From NCBI GenBank assembly GCA_963660385.1, contig CAVKWQ010000001.1, forward strand, positions 20,894-84,893: a stretch of 64,000 nucleotides of DNA, given 5' to 3'. This document shows, one piece after another, positions 7,907-17,700 of this stretch. This stretch comes from Avelusimicrobium sp963660385 (lineage in GTDB: Bacteria; Elusimicrobiota; Elusimicrobia; Elusimicrobiales; Elusimicrobiaceae). The position numbers and the translations under genes are program-made. Under the pieces are notes generated by a model. That model did no database searches, was not told the DNA's origin, and saw only the letters and a program-made list of their open reading frames with translations. Numbering within the stretch: position 1 is the stretch's first letter; every line of letters starts with the position of its first letter.

Positions 7907-9466
7907 TTATTTGTGTAATTCTTCGTGCGGGGCGGGCAAGTTGTGGTGTTCTGCCAGCATTTCCTTGGCGTTTTCAAAAACGCGGTCGGGCAAAATGTCC
8001 CGCATACATTTAAAATGGCCCAAGGGGCATTTCTTCCCCCCGTGCAACGCACACGGGCGGCACGGCAAGTCCTTTACTTCAACCACTCTGTGTCCTTCCC
8101 CATACGGGAAGAAGCCCAGTTCTCGCGTAGTCGGTCCAAAGATAGCCAAGGTCGGCACGTCAAAGGCGGTAGCAATGTGCATAGGCCCGGAGTCGTTGGT
8201 GATAAAGAGTTTAAAGTGCTTCATTAACGCCATTAAATCGGCCAGGCTGGTTTTGCCGCATAAGTTGGCGGCGTGGCCTTGGGAAAGTTGGCAGATTTTT
8301 TCGCCCAAGTCAGCGTCTTTATGCCCCCCACCCACGAGTACGGCCTGTACGCCCAGTTCGGTTTGCAGGCGGCTGATAAGTTGGACGAAATACTCCATCG
8401 GCCAGCATTTGGTCGGCCACGCGCTTCCGGCGTGAATACCGACGAGCGTTTTGCCTTCCAAGTTAAAATCCTTCATTAGACGCGCGACGTTTTCCTCGGC
8501 GGACGGCGCATAGCGCATATTGAGTTTTTCGGCCTTGAATTTTTCCTTTACAATGCCCTGCAAAAGCGAAAGGTTGCGCTCTGCATCGTGAATCATCCAA
8601 GAGAACGGCACCGTTTTGGTGTATAAGAACCAGCCCTCGCTGGACGTAAAACCGATACGCACGGGCACGCGGGAAAGCCAAGCGATAAGCGCGCTTCTAA
8701 AACTGCGGTGCGGCACGAGCAAAATGTCAATATGGGACTCTTTAATGGCTTTGGCCGTCTTCCACACGCCGACGATTTTATTCCAGCCGCGTTTGTCGTT
8801 TAAGATAATTTCAGAAACTTCCTTCATCGGTTTAAAAATATCTTCCGTCTGCGGGCGGGTGATAACTACGATTTTGGCCTCGGGGAAAAGTTTAGCCGTC
8901 TTTTGGATAAGCGGCGTCGTCAGTACGCTGTCGCCGATGAACGAGGTTTGGAAGATACCGATTTTGTTTACCTTTTTACCTGCTAGGTTGGCATCTTCAT
9001 AGGCCCAGTCGCCCAGTTTCGGCTCTTTGTATTTAATTTCAATGCCCCACGGTTTAAGGGCTTCCAAATATTTTTCCAAGGTGTGTTTTTCAAGCACCGG
9101 GGAAGTTTTGTGGAATTTTACGAACATCCGGCGCGCTACGGAGTTTTTGTCGTAGCGGACGCGGTGCGGAATACGGCTAAAAAAGCCCATTAAAATACTT
9201 TTTAAGGTGGCGTGCAAGTCCAAATAGTGCGTAAAGTGTCCCGCACGGATTTGGCGGATGTTGGCCCACAGACCTTTTTTGGCGACCATAATTTCGTCAA
9301 TATCCGGGTGCCCGGCGAGCACTTGGGCAAACTGCGGCTTTACCATAAGCGTAATGCGCGCGTTGGGCCATTGGGCCTTGATATTCTTATATACCGGGGA
9401 GGACAAAACAATATCCCCCAGCGAAGAAAGACGCACGACTAAAATATTAGGGTTATTTTCGTTCAT
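7907..9466 (-). CDS. GT9 (heptosyltransferase-like) glycosyltransferase with a duplicated N-terminal domain
   Basis: 519 residues, whereas WaaF/WaaC-type enzymes are about 320-350. Residues 1-160 are a first GT9 N-terminal Rossmann domain (ILVVRLSSLGDIVLSSPVY, then DLHATLKSILMGFFSRI). A complete second GT9 unit begins near 168 (IGIFQTSFIGDSVLTTPLI) and carries the C-terminal donor-site motifs GIHAGSAWPTKCWP, NDSGPMHIA and IFGPTT. It should transfer heptose or a similar sugar to lipopolysaccharide core at the inner membrane. It overlaps waaA by 14 bases, which supports a core role. The extra domain may be regulatory, acceptor-binding or a dead duplicate. Confidence 0.88.
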   Translation of the reverse strand: MNENNPNILVVRLSSLGDIVLSSPVYKNIKAQWPNARITLMVKPQFAQVLAGHPDIDEIMVAKKGLWANIRQIRAGHFTHYLDLHATLKSILMGFFSRIPHRVRYDKNSVARRMFVKFHKTSPVLEKHTLEKYLEALKPWGIEIKYKEPKLGDWAYEDANLAGKKVNKIGIFQTSFIGDSVLTTPLIQKTAKLFPEAKIVVITRPQTEDIFKPMKEVSEIILNDKRGWNKIVGVWKTAKAIKESHIDILLVPHRSFRSALIAWLSRVPVRIGFTSSEGWFLYTKTVPFSWMIHDAERNLSLLQGIVKEKFKAEKLNMRYAPSAEENVARLMKDFNLEGKTLVGIHAGSAWPTKCWPMEYFVQLISRLQTELGVQAVLVGGGHKDADLGEKICQLSQGHAANLCGKTSLADLMALMKHFKLFITNDSGPMHIATAFDVPTLAIFGPTTRELGFFPYGEGHRVVEVKDLPCRPCALHGGKKCPLGHFKCMRDILPDRVFENAKEMLAEHHNLPAPHEELHK

Positions 9467-10727
9467 AGTTGTTTACCACTTCCATTATACGGTTGGTTGC
9501 TCCTTTAAAACTTAGCGCCGTTTTGCGCGCTTTTTCGGACATATTTTCCAGTTGTGCCGGGTCAGCCAGCAACCGCAGCACCGTTTCTTTAAAATTGGTT
9601 TCGTTTACCAAAACTCCCCCGCCATTTTCCAACAGGGCTTGGGCGGTTAAGGGCGCGTTATAAAAATAGCGGCCGAACAAAACGGTTTTGGATAAAATAG
9701 CCGGTTCCAACAAATTGTGCGCGCCGCGCGGTACGACCGACCCCCCCACAAACGTAAGCGAAGCACAGGCATAGAGCGACTGCAACAGCCCCATTACATC
9801 GGCGCAGAGAATATCGGTATTTTTATCAAATTGGCCTTGGCTGACAAACGCATAATGTAGCCCGCTTTGGCGCAGGGCGGTTTCAATTTCCGGCTTGCGC
9901 TCCAAATGGCGTGGGGCAAAAATAATCTTGGCACTCGTTTTAATGATGTCTGCCGCCGCCCGCAAAAGCATTGTTTCTTCGGCGGGGTGCGTGCTGCCCA
10001 GCACCAAAATTTTGCGCCCGTTCCAGCCGAGGGCAGTCAACATTTTTTCCACTTCGCCCACCTTGGCAGGGTTATCGTTTAAGGTGTCGTACTTTACGTT
10101 GCCGCAAACAAAGATTTTATTTTTATCCATACCCAATTTTTCGTAATGTTGGGCGGCCTCTTGCGTTTGCAGAGCGGCAAAGGACAGCGTGTTAAAGGTT
10201 TCTTTAAAAAGCGGTTTGATAAGCCCATAGGCGCGGGCCGATTTGGCGGAAATGCGCCCGTTAATTACCGCCGCCGGAACGCCCGCTTGGTGCGCGGCGG
10301 CCAGCATATTGGGCCAAATTTCCCGCTCCACCACAAACAGGCGGTACGGTTTAGCCAAACGGATAAAGCGTTTGCAGGACGGGTAAAAATCAAGCGGAGC
10401 CAAAAAGGCTTTGGTAATGTTGGGGTTTTTGAGGGCAGTTTCCTTGCCGGCCTCGGTGGTGGTGGTTACGATAACGTCTTTTTTGTAAAACGCTTTTAGG
10501 CGGGAAATGACCTCTTTCATAGACATCACTTCCCCCACGCTTGCACAATGGAGCCACAAGGCCCCTTGGGGGATTTCCCCCTCTTTTTCAAGCCCGAAGC
10601 GTTCCTTTAACTCTTGGTACAGGTGCTTTAAAAGGCCGCGCCGCGGCGAGCACAAAAAGCCCAGCAGCACGCCCAAAGCGGCCAAAGGAAAAATGAGGTT
10701 AGTCAAAAATAAAAGGACTCTTCCCAT
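9453..10727 (-). CDS. waaA: 3-deoxy-D-manno-octulosonic acid (Kdo) transferase
   Basis: 424 residues, typical length. It transfers Kdo from CMP-Kdo to the lipid A precursor at the cytoplasmic face of the inner membrane. One N-terminal membrane anchor (residues 3-25) precedes ALWLHCASVGEV with the acceptor-side Glu. TTTTEAGKE, REIWPN and CGNVKYD follow, and a C-terminal donor domain has LGSTHPAEE, FVGGSVVPRGAHNLLEPA. All are hallmarks of the family. The downstream GT9 gene overlaps its end, so the pair forms a lipopolysaccharide-core operon. Confidence 0.97.
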   Translation of the reverse strand: MGRVLLFLTNLIFPLAALGVLLGFLCSPRRGLLKHLYQELKERFGLEKEGEIPQGALWLHCASVGEVMSMKEVISRLKAFYKKDVIVTTTTEAGKETALKNPNITKAFLAPLDFYPSCKRFIRLAKPYRLFVVEREIWPNMLAAAHQAGVPAAVINGRISAKSARAYGLIKPLFKETFNTLSFAALQTQEAAQHYEKLGMDKNKIFVCGNVKYDTLNDNPAKVGEVEKMLTALGWNGRKILVLGSTHPAEETMLLRAAADIIKTSAKIIFAPRHLERKPEIETALRQSGLHYAFVSQGQFDKNTDILCADVMGLLQSLYACASLTFVGGSVVPRGAHNLLEPAILSKTVLFGRYFYNAPLTAQALLENGGGVLVNETNFKETVLRLLADPAQLENMSEKARKTALSFKGATNRIMEVVNNYERK

Positions 10728-10788
10728 ATATATCTTATTATATGATATTTGTCCGTCCGTCGGCTACTGGGGAATTTTTGTCAGGCAG

Positions 10789-10817
10789 AAAAAAGCCCCG
10801 GGGATAGCCGGGGCTTT
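10789..10817 (-). terminator. Terminator of the AsmA-like gene
   Basis: AAAGCCCCGG (10792-10801) pairs with CCGGGGCTTT (10808-10817). On the minus strand a T run follows. It lies just past the stop at 10826 and upstream of waaA. Confidence 0.85.
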
Positions 10818-10825
10818 GGAAAGTA

Positions 10826-13015
10826 TTATTTGGTTTCTGTTTCAGCGGTGGCGGTGTCGTCCGTGCTTTTCTTTTTAAAGAGCCCGCCGATACCCTTTAT
10901 CACGTTTTTGGCGGTATCAACCCCGGTTTGCGCCACTTGGCCCGTGGTTTTGACGGCCCCGGTGGCGACGTTTCCGGCGGTACTTGCCGTGCTGGCGGCT
11001 ACCTTACCGGGCGTTTTGTAATTTAAAATACCGCCCAGCACGGAGCCCACCGTGTTTAGCACGTCCAACTTGCCCGACGGGTTATCCATCGTTCCGCCGA
11101 TTTTGATAATGACAGGTGTTTGCGATGTAAGCACCGTGGCGGATACCTTCATATCCAAGGCCTGCGTGTGGAAATTGATGTTTCCGCTTCCGTTAATGTT
11201 GGTCAGTTTGGAAGCAAAGGTCGTCTTATCCACCTTCATTACGCCGCTGGTAAAGGTATATACGCCCTCGCCGTTGGTAAAGGCGATTTCGCCCTTTTGC
11301 GCGTTGGCTTCGGCCGGGAAGATATCTACGTTTAACGTGCCTGCCACCTTGCGCACGAGCGTAATAGGCAAGAGCAGAATTTTGACGTATTTATTCCCCT
11401 TAACAAAGGAATCAATATCCGTAATGGCGCCGGGCTGTAACACAAAAGAAACCTGTCCGTTGGCCTTCTTCATCGTTTCGCTGACGCCGGTTAAGTCGGC
11501 ATTTAGGGTAAACCCGTCCGCGCGGAAATACGGCACGCTGATAGGGCCAACCTTAATGTTGCTTTTAATCTTCATTAAAAGTTCCGGGCCCGCGGTTTTT
11601 TGTTCAGCGGAAGCAGTTTCTCCCTCTTCCGTTTCGGCCGAGGCATAGGACGGAAATTCCTTTAAGGTAAATTTGTCCAGTTCCGCGTTAAAGACGATAT
11701 TCATTACGTCCTTAATGTTTTTGTACGAGAAAGAGGACGCAAATTTTTCCCCGTTTAATAATCCGGTAAGCGACGGACAGGAAATATCGTTAATGGAAGC
11801 GATTTTAACCGTGCCATTTAAATCCTTAACCGTAAACGGCGCATACATCGCGCTTACGTTTTTTAAGGTTACTTGGCCGCTTACGTCTTGACCGTCGTTT
11901 TTATCCGTGGCTTTAAACGAGCCCGTAATTAGTCCGCCGGGCTGGAAATCGGCCACTGTGTCGGTCATTTGGACGATTTGGCCCAAATCGGTGGATAAGT
12001 CCGCCTTGACGGAATAGGTGGGCGTGGCGCTTGCCCAGCCCGCTACGCCGGAAGCGGATAAGGCGCTGTCCATTACCGAGAGTTTGACAAGCGAAATAAC
12101 CGCGGTGGATTTTTCCAAATCCGCCGAAGCCTTTACCGCCATATTGATAACCGGGAGCGAGAAATGCGGCAAATCCGGCAGGATTTCGGCTACCGTTGCG
12201 TTGCTGATGCCGCTTAACGTGCCCGTCAGTTCGGCTTGCGGGGCTTCAAAGTTCTTTACGCCGCCCTTTAATTGGAGTTTTACCGTCTTGTAAGAGGCGG
12301 AAATGTCATTAACCGTTACATACGCTTCGGGCATATTTAAATTAGCCAAAAACGTACGCAGGGAAATGCTGACGGGAACCGTCATATTGAGCCCGGCGGC
12401 GGAATATTCGGTGGTAAATTTGATTTTTACGTCAAACGGGCTATCCAAATCAAACTCGCGGATTTCCACCTGTAATTTGTTGACGGAAGCGTCCATACCC
12501 GTTTGCAAATCTTTATAGGTAAAGTTGCAGTTGTTAAGCACAATTCTGTCGGCCAGCAGAACAAAGGCAACGGCGGAATTGTCCTTGTTGGCGGTTTCGG
12601 CAGGTGTATTTTCCCCGTCCGAAGATGGAATAAGCGTGTCAAAATTAAAGGAACCGTCTTTATTTTTAATGACGTTTATGTCCAGCCCGTCCACCGATAC
12701 GGTGGAAATTTCCACACGCTTTTTAAGTAGCGGCATCAGGGCCAGTTTAACCACCAATTTATCGGCCTTAACAAAGGTGCCGTTTTGAAAGGTGGTATTT
12801 TCGGACAAGGCAAAGTTATCCAGCGTTACCCCAATGACGTTAAAGGAAATTTTGTCAAAAGAAATTTCCCGCTGCAAATTGGTTTTTGCATAATCCACGG
12901 CCATAGCCTTTAATTTTTCCGGCGGGAACATAATCCGCAGGGTAATTAACCCCGCCGCCAGCAAAATTACGCATACGACCGCAATTTTTACAAGTAGTTT
13001 GAATAATTTTTTCAT
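10826..13015 (-). CDS. AsmA-family envelope protein
   Basis: 729 residues. One N-terminal transmembrane helix (about 7-28) anchors a large periplasmic beta-rich domain beginning PEKLKAMAVDYAKTNLQREISFDKI, which is typical of AsmA/TamB-like lipid-transfer proteins of diderm bacteria. C-terminal repeats such as IKIGGTMDNPSGKLDVLN match the AsmA C-terminal region. The tail after about 665 is Thr/Ala/Lys rich and low in complexity. The ATG has no Shine-Dalgarno but a TACAAT hexamer six bases upstream, so the mRNA may be leaderless. It follows the DUF1232 gene by 49 bases. Confidence 0.85.
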   Translation of the reverse strand: MKKLFKLLVKIAVVCVILLAAGLITLRIMFPPEKLKAMAVDYAKTNLQREISFDKISFNVIGVTLDNFALSENTTFQNGTFVKADKLVVKLALMPLLKKRVEISTVSVDGLDINVIKNKDGSFNFDTLIPSSDGENTPAETANKDNSAVAFVLLADRIVLNNCNFTYKDLQTGMDASVNKLQVEIREFDLDSPFDVKIKFTTEYSAAGLNMTVPVSISLRTFLANLNMPEAYVTVNDISASYKTVKLQLKGGVKNFEAPQAELTGTLSGISNATVAEILPDLPHFSLPVINMAVKASADLEKSTAVISLVKLSVMDSALSASGVAGWASATPTYSVKADLSTDLGQIVQMTDTVADFQPGGLITGSFKATDKNDGQDVSGQVTLKNVSAMYAPFTVKDLNGTVKIASINDISCPSLTGLLNGEKFASSFSYKNIKDVMNIVFNAELDKFTLKEFPSYASAETEEGETASAEQKTAGPELLMKIKSNIKVGPISVPYFRADGFTLNADLTGVSETMKKANGQVSFVLQPGAITDIDSFVKGNKYVKILLLPITLVRKVAGTLNVDIFPAEANAQKGEIAFTNGEGVYTFTSGVMKVDKTTFASKLTNINGSGNINFHTQALDMKVSATVLTSQTPVIIKIGGTMDNPSGKLDVLNTVGSVLGGILNYKTPGKVAASTASTAGNVATGAVKTTGQVAQTGVDTAKNVIKGIGGLFKKKSTDDTATAETETK

Positions 13016-13064
13016 ATCTATATTGTATTTCTTTTATTTTTCGCCCGGCAAGCGCGCAAAAGGG

Positions 13065-13382
13065 TTATTTTTGCGGGTGCGTATCGTCGGAGACGATTTC
13101 GGCTTCTATCACATCTTCCGGCTTGGTGCGGGAGCGGCGGAAGGCTTCCAAATCCTTATGAAGCATCGCTAATACGAGTAGGGCAAAGGCCCCGTCGTCC
13201 GTAATGCCCAAAACGGGCAACACGTCGGGCAACAGGTCAATGGGCGAAATAACATACACCAAGCACAGTACCGCCCAAAAGAGCGTGGCCCACGGCATTT
13301 TGTATTTTCCGCGCAAAATGGCCCACACCATTGGAAAGAAACTGGCAAAGTCTTTAAATACCGCCAAGGGGTTAAATTTCAT
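13065..13382 (-). CDS. DUF1232 (YkvA-like) small membrane protein
   Basis: 105 residues with a hydrophobic helix pair around 30-55 and the DUF1232 signature VYVISPIDLLPDVLPVLGITDDGAF. The family is widespread, membrane-associated and of unknown function. AGGGGG precedes the ATG at 13382. It begins 11 bases after the phosphate-transporter gene ends, so the two are probably co-transcribed. The last 20 residues are acidic and polar. Confidence 0.9.
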   Translation of the reverse strand: MKFNPLAVFKDFASFFPMVWAILRGKYKMPWATLFWAVLCLVYVISPIDLLPDVLPVLGITDDGAFALLVLAMLHKDLEAFRRSRTKPEDVIEAEIVSDDTHPQK

Positions 13383-13393
13383 TTTTCCCCCTG

Positions 13394-15160
13394 TTATTTT
13401 TGAGGGGCAGGCGCGTCGTGCATCGCCCGTTCCTCAGCGCGCATACCCAAGATGTTTTCGTTTACGCGCAGGGCATAGTCGCCGATTCTTTCAAAGTTAT
13501 TTAAAATGTCGGCGTAGGCGGTAATGGAATCCGGCGTGGAACTTTGCCCCGCGTTAATGCGTTCGCGCAAATCGTGCAAAAAGCGTTTGCGCAGGGTGTT
13601 TAATTGTTCCTCGTCTTTGAGCGCTTCGTCAAAGGTTTTTTCCGCTTGCAGGTGCCATTGGCGGGTGGGCTGTTGGATATCTACCAAAATGCGGCGGGTA
13701 CGCTTGGTAATGTTTTTGGTCAGTTTGGCGATTTCTTCCAAGTCCTCAATGTCGGCTTCGGTAAACGGTTGTTTATCGTGGAATTTTTCCAAAATGCGGG
13801 CGATTTTTTCGCCGCAGTCGCCCATATGCTCAATGCTGTTTAACACGTCAAAGAGCGAGAACGCCTGCGCTACCGCCTGGCGGGAGAGGTTCCCGTGCGT
13901 AAGGGCAGTTAAGTAAATATTAATTTTATGCTCCAAAACGTCAGTGGTTTTTTCGGCGGCTTTTACGTCCTCAATCAGGCGGGTGAACATTTTGTCGTCG
14001 TCAACTTTTACGGCGTGGATGAGTTTATCCGTCATTTTGGTTACAAAACTCATCATACGTTCCACCTCTTTGCGCACCGCAATTAACGCCAGTTCCGGCG
14101 TGCTCGTAAAGCGGGTGGATAAAAAGATAAGTTCGTGTTCCTTTTTGTCCTCGCGTTTGGATTTGGGGATAATAAAATAGGTCAAGTGCGCCAGTTGTTT
14201 AAGTAGTGGCAGCATTAACATCGTGTTAATCAGGTTAAACACGGTGTGGAACGCGGAAATATGGTACGGAAGGACAGCCGTTAATTGTTCCGGGTCCTGC
14301 GTGTAGGGCGAGCCGGGTACAAGCCAGTCCACAAAGTGTACAAAGTGTTTGAAAATGCACACTACCCAAAATACGCCGATAATGTTAAACAAAAAGTGCC
14401 CGAGAGCGGCGCGCTTGGCAGTTTTGCTCGCGCCGATAGCGGCCAAGTTGGCGGTAATGGTGGTGCCGATGTTTTCCCCCAACACAAGCGCGCACGAAGT
14501 CGGGAAGTCAATAATCCCGGCGGCGGCGCAGGTGAGCGTCATAGCCATAACGGCGCTGGAAGATTGGAGAATAACGGTTAAAATAGTACCGCTGAAAATG
14601 AGGGTAAGCAAATTAAACAAATTGTCCGGGCGGAAGCGGGAAATCCAAGCCACTACTTGCGGGTTTTGCGCAAAATCGGCCGGGATGGCGTTCTTCATTA
14701 TGTCCAAGCCCAAAAAGAGGAGCCCGAAGCCGACCAAGGTTTCCCCAATGCGGCGGATAATGGCAAATCTGGGGATGAACTGCGCAAAGAAGCCAATAGC
14801 GATAACGGGCAAGGCAAAGAGCGAAATTTGCATTTTAAAGCCGAACAAACTGACAATCCAGGCTGTCATTGTCGTACCGATATTGGCCCCGAAGATAACG
14901 CCCAAGGATTGGTACAGGTTCAAAAGGCCCGCGCTCGCAAAGCCGACGACCATTACCGTGGTGGCGCTGGACGACTGGATAATGCTGGTTACCAGCGCGC
15001 CGCAGGCGGTAGCCGCAAAGCGGTTCGTGGTGGCGATGCCCAGCAGTTGGCGCATCCTCTCGCCGGAGGCCTTTTGCAGGCCGTCGCTCATTATCTTCAT
15101 ACCAAATAAGAACACGGCCAGGCCGCCGAGTAAGTTTAAAATTTCAAGCAAGGTTGACAT
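13394..15160 (-). CDS. Na+/phosphate cotransporter family protein with PhoU-like C-terminus
   Basis: 588 residues. The membrane half (1-320) has the inverted repeats with two QSSSA motifs of the NptA/PNaS family (SIIQSSSATTVMVVGFA near 60, ILQSSSAVMAMTLT near 200), each followed by GANIGTT or GENIGTT. The C-terminal 230 residues are helical and PhoU-like (KINIYLTAL, IEHMGDCGEKIARI, NFERIGDYALRV). It should import phosphate with sodium at the inner membrane, with the PhoU-like part regulating it. It is first in a likely operon with DUF1232 and AsmA. Confidence 0.93.
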   Translation of the reverse strand: MSTLLEILNLLGGLAVFLFGMKIMSDGLQKASGERMRQLLGIATTNRFAATACGALVTSIIQSSSATTVMVVGFASAGLLNLYQSLGVIFGANIGTTMTAWIVSLFGFKMQISLFALPVIAIGFFAQFIPRFAIIRRIGETLVGFGLLFLGLDIMKNAIPADFAQNPQVVAWISRFRPDNLFNLLTLIFSGTILTVILQSSSAVMAMTLTCAAAGIIDFPTSCALVLGENIGTTITANLAAIGASKTAKRAALGHFLFNIIGVFWVVCIFKHFVHFVDWLVPGSPYTQDPEQLTAVLPYHISAFHTVFNLINTMLMLPLLKQLAHLTYFIIPKSKREDKKEHELIFLSTRFTSTPELALIAVRKEVERMMSFVTKMTDKLIHAVKVDDDKMFTRLIEDVKAAEKTTDVLEHKINIYLTALTHGNLSRQAVAQAFSLFDVLNSIEHMGDCGEKIARILEKFHDKQPFTEADIEDLEEIAKLTKNITKRTRRILVDIQQPTRQWHLQAEKTFDEALKDEEQLNTLRKRFLHDLRERINAGQSSTPDSITAYADILNNFERIGDYALRVNENILGMRAEERAMHDAPAPQK

Positions 15161-15186
15161 TTGTGGGAGTTCTCCTTAATTCATAT

Positions 15187-15213
15187 AAAAAGAAAGAGCC
15201 GTTTAGTCGGCTC
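15187..15213 (-). terminator. Terminator of the 15279-16412 gene
   Basis: GAGCCG (15196-15201) pairs with CGGCTC (15208-15213); on the minus strand TTTCTTTTT follows. A second strong hairpin without a T tract, CCCGCCGT/ACGGCGGG (15237-15256), lies between it and the stop codon. Confidence 0.7.
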
Positions 15214-15278
15214 CTTCCGTAACAAAAATACACAGGCCCGCCGTAAGTACGGCGGGGATAGATAAAGAAACGCAAGCG

Positions 15279-16412
15279 TTACTTGGACATTTTAATGGAG
15301 GTTTGGTTGTCATCCGGTTTATCCGTTTTTTCGTGCTTGGTTTGTTGGGCCCACATTTGCTGGTTGGCTTCAATTTGTTTGGCCATTTCGTCGTCAAACA
15401 AAATAGTGGGCATACGGTCTTCATCCGCGTACTGAACGATATCCTCGCTCTTGGGCGGCTGGTAAACTTTATCTAAATGTTGGTTAATCGTTTCCGGCTC
15501 GGCGGATTTTAAAGAGGCGCGCGTTACCTGCAAGCCTACTTGGTTGTGCAGGTCCTGCTCGGTAACGGGTTTGCCAATGCCGGGCGGAAGGACGTTATTG
15601 TCCGCCCCAAAAACTTGGGTCGGTTCATCCGTCAGTTGTACTTCGGGCGTAGGCGTATAAGAACCGCGGTTTTCGCCGTAGTCCAGGTTTAAAAATACCA
15701 AAATGTAAAAGCCTACAAGCGATACCCAAAAGAGAAACCACAATACGAGCAACACCCCGCCCGCAACCAGCCACGGGGCGGTGAGGGCGGCTAAATGGAA
15801 ACTGTCCGCAAAAAAGAGCGGAATCCCTACATAAAGGGCGTAGCCTACGGCGCCCACCACTAAAATAGGGGCTAAAAAGGAAAGCAGGCACATCGCCAAG
15901 GTCATCCCCCAGCGGTGGCCGGTTAATTGCCAACTGTAAATGATAGAAGAAATAGGGCCTTGTTCTCTTAAAACAATCGCCGCCGGAACGAAAATCGTGC
16001 GGAATTGCAAAAAGAGAAACAAGATGTATCCGATAACGGCAAGCGGCACCGAGCGGGACGCCACCATTAATATAGCCAAGCCACCCGCTACTACGCCCAT
16101 TATCAGGGAATAGATAACCAAATAAACGGTGGGTAAGGCTGCATTGGTGCAGGAGTTGGAAAAGGATTCTCCGTCGTTTTGCGCTTTAATACCCAACTGG
16201 CGCATAAATACCGCCCCACAAAAGAGAGAAAAGGGCATTACCAAGATTTTGGCAATAACCAGCGGCAGGCCCAGCCAGGCAAAGGCGAAGATCAGTGCAT
16301 ATAGCAAAATCCCCAATAAAATGAGGGCGAAAATAGCCCCCCCGGCCCGGTTGGTTAAGCGGAAACTGTTAAAAAAGAGAGTAAAAATATTTTGTTGTTC
16401 GCGGAGGTCCAT
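15279..16412 (-). CDS. Multi-pass inner-membrane protein with acidic cytoplasmic tail, function unknown
   Basis: 377 residues from ATG 16412 (AAGGAG seven bases upstream); the frame extends to 16439 without a ribosome site. Six or so hydrophobic helices span residues 20-240, with a short amphipathic segment before each long loop. The last 130 residues are polar and acidic and rich in Asp, Glu, Gln and Pro. The layout recalls YciC/DUF975-type membrane proteins, but I cannot assign it. It is monocistronic with its own terminator. Confidence 0.75.
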   Translation of the reverse strand: MDLREQQNIFTLFFNSFRLTNRAGGAIFALILLGILLYALIFAFAWLGLPLVIAKILVMPFSLFCGAVFMRQLGIKAQNDGESFSNSCTNAALPTVYLVIYSLIMGVVAGGLAILMVASRSVPLAVIGYILFLFLQFRTIFVPAAIVLREQGPISSIIYSWQLTGHRWGMTLAMCLLSFLAPILVVGAVGYALYVGIPLFFADSFHLAALTAPWLVAGGVLLVLWFLFWVSLVGFYILVFLNLDYGENRGSYTPTPEVQLTDEPTQVFGADNNVLPPGIGKPVTEQDLHNQVGLQVTRASLKSAEPETINQHLDKVYQPPKSEDIVQYADEDRMPTILFDDEMAKQIEANQQMWAQQTKHEKTDKPDDNQTSIKMSK

Positions 16413-16475
16413 TTCACCGCTCCTTATTAGAGTACACAAACATTATAGCAAAACGCGCGCGCGTTGCGTAGAAAA

Positions 16476-17663
16476 TCAAAATAACTTTTCTAACGCCTTA
16501 GCGGCGGAAAATCCACTGCTCCAAGCCCATTGTAGGTTGAACCCGCCCAGGCGGCCCGTTACGTCCAACAGTTCGCCGATAGCGTATAAGCCGGGGATGC
16601 GACGAGCCTCAAAGGTGGACGGACTAACTTCGCGCACGTCAATGCCGCCGGCCGTTACCTCGGCCTTGGAAAATCCGCCCGTTCCCGTGGGGACAAAGGT
16701 AAAGCGGTTTATCAGTTGGGCGGATTTTTCTATTTCCGCGCGGGAAGCGTTTGGCAGGTTATTGTCCAGTTCCCCAAGCAGGGCTTTTGCAATTTTTGCG
16801 CTTATTTTGCCGTGCAAGGCGGCGGAAAAGGTGTGCGCGGTATTTTTTTGCGAGGTGAACAGCGCGTGCGCGTCCACTCCGGGCAGGAAATCCACGGTTA
16901 CTTTTTCCCCTTCCTTCCAAAATAGCGAGGCGGACAGCACCGCCGGCCCGCTGATGCCCTCGTGTGTAAAGAGCAAGGAACCCTCAAAACCGTGTTCCCC
17001 GCACGATACGCGGGCATTTAACGTATTTCCGGCCAGTTTAAAAAGTTGTTCCCGCAAAGTTTTTTCAAAGGTAAGCCCTACAAGCGCCGGGCGCTGGGGA
17101 ATAATGTTTAGGCCAAATTGGCGCGCAATTTTGATACCAAAATTGCTTGCGCCCAAGGCCGGGAAGGATAATCCCCCCGTAGCCAGCACCACGCGCTGGG
17201 CGCGGATAGGCCCGGCCGAGGTATTGACCACAAACAGACCGTTTTCCTGCTTTATATCCAGGGCTTGTGTGTCCGTTAAAATTTGGGTATTTGCTTCGCG
17301 TGCGCGGCGGATGAGAAAGCGCACAATGTCCCGAGCGTCCATAGCAAAGAGTTGCCCGTCTTTCCGCTCTTCCCATTTTAGCCCCGCTTCGTCCAGCAGG
17401 GAAACAAAATCCTGCGGTTTTAATGCGGCTAAGGCATTTTTGACAAAGTGTTTATTTGTACAGGCGTAATCCGTAGCGCGCGCAAAACGGTTGGAAAAGT
17501 TGCATTTCCCTCCGCCCGAAACGCTTATTTTGCGGCCCGGGTGGGTGTTGTGTTCTATTAATACTTTGGGGCTTGAAAAACTGCCCGCGCAAAAAAGGCC
17601 GCCGGCGCCTGCGCCAATAATAGCGGTGTGAAAAACGGTATTTTTAAGTTCGTTGTGGTTCAT
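16476..17663 (-). CDS. YhiN/HI0933-family FAD-dependent oxidoreductase
   Basis: 395 residues, normal for the family. The N-terminal FAD-binding GAGAGGLFCA (17-26) is followed by the family signature GRKISVSGGGKCNFSN near residue 45. A mid-protein VVLATGGLSFPALGASNFG and a C-terminal GLYAIGELLDVTGRLGGFNLQWAWSSG come later. The physiological substrate of most members is unknown; related BaiN acts on bile-acid intermediates. It is transcribed divergently from the Fur-family regulator and shares an A+T-rich promoter region of about 100 bases with it, so redox co-regulation is possible. Confidence 0.93.
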   Translation of the reverse strand: MNHNELKNTVFHTAIIGAGAGGLFCAGSFSSPKVLIEHNTHPGRKISVSGGGKCNFSNRFARATDYACTNKHFVKNALAALKPQDFVSLLDEAGLKWEERKDGQLFAMDARDIVRFLIRRAREANTQILTDTQALDIKQENGLFVVNTSAGPIRAQRVVLATGGLSFPALGASNFGIKIARQFGLNIIPQRPALVGLTFEKTLREQLFKLAGNTLNARVSCGEHGFEGSLLFTHEGISGPAVLSASLFWKEGEKVTVDFLPGVDAHALFTSQKNTAHTFSAALHGKISAKIAKALLGELDNNLPNASRAEIEKSAQLINRFTFVPTGTGGFSKAEVTAGGIDVREVSPSTFEARRIPGLYAIGELLDVTGRLGGFNLQWAWSSGFSAAKALEKLF

Positions 17664-17700
17664 ATATATAGGTTTTCTATATTATACAAAAAGAAAAAAT

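Noticed and set aside
15237..15256. CCCGCCGT/ACGGCGGG hairpin as a terminator
   Set aside because: No T tract on either side; the neighbouring hairpin at 15196-15213 with TTTCTTTTT is the better terminator.
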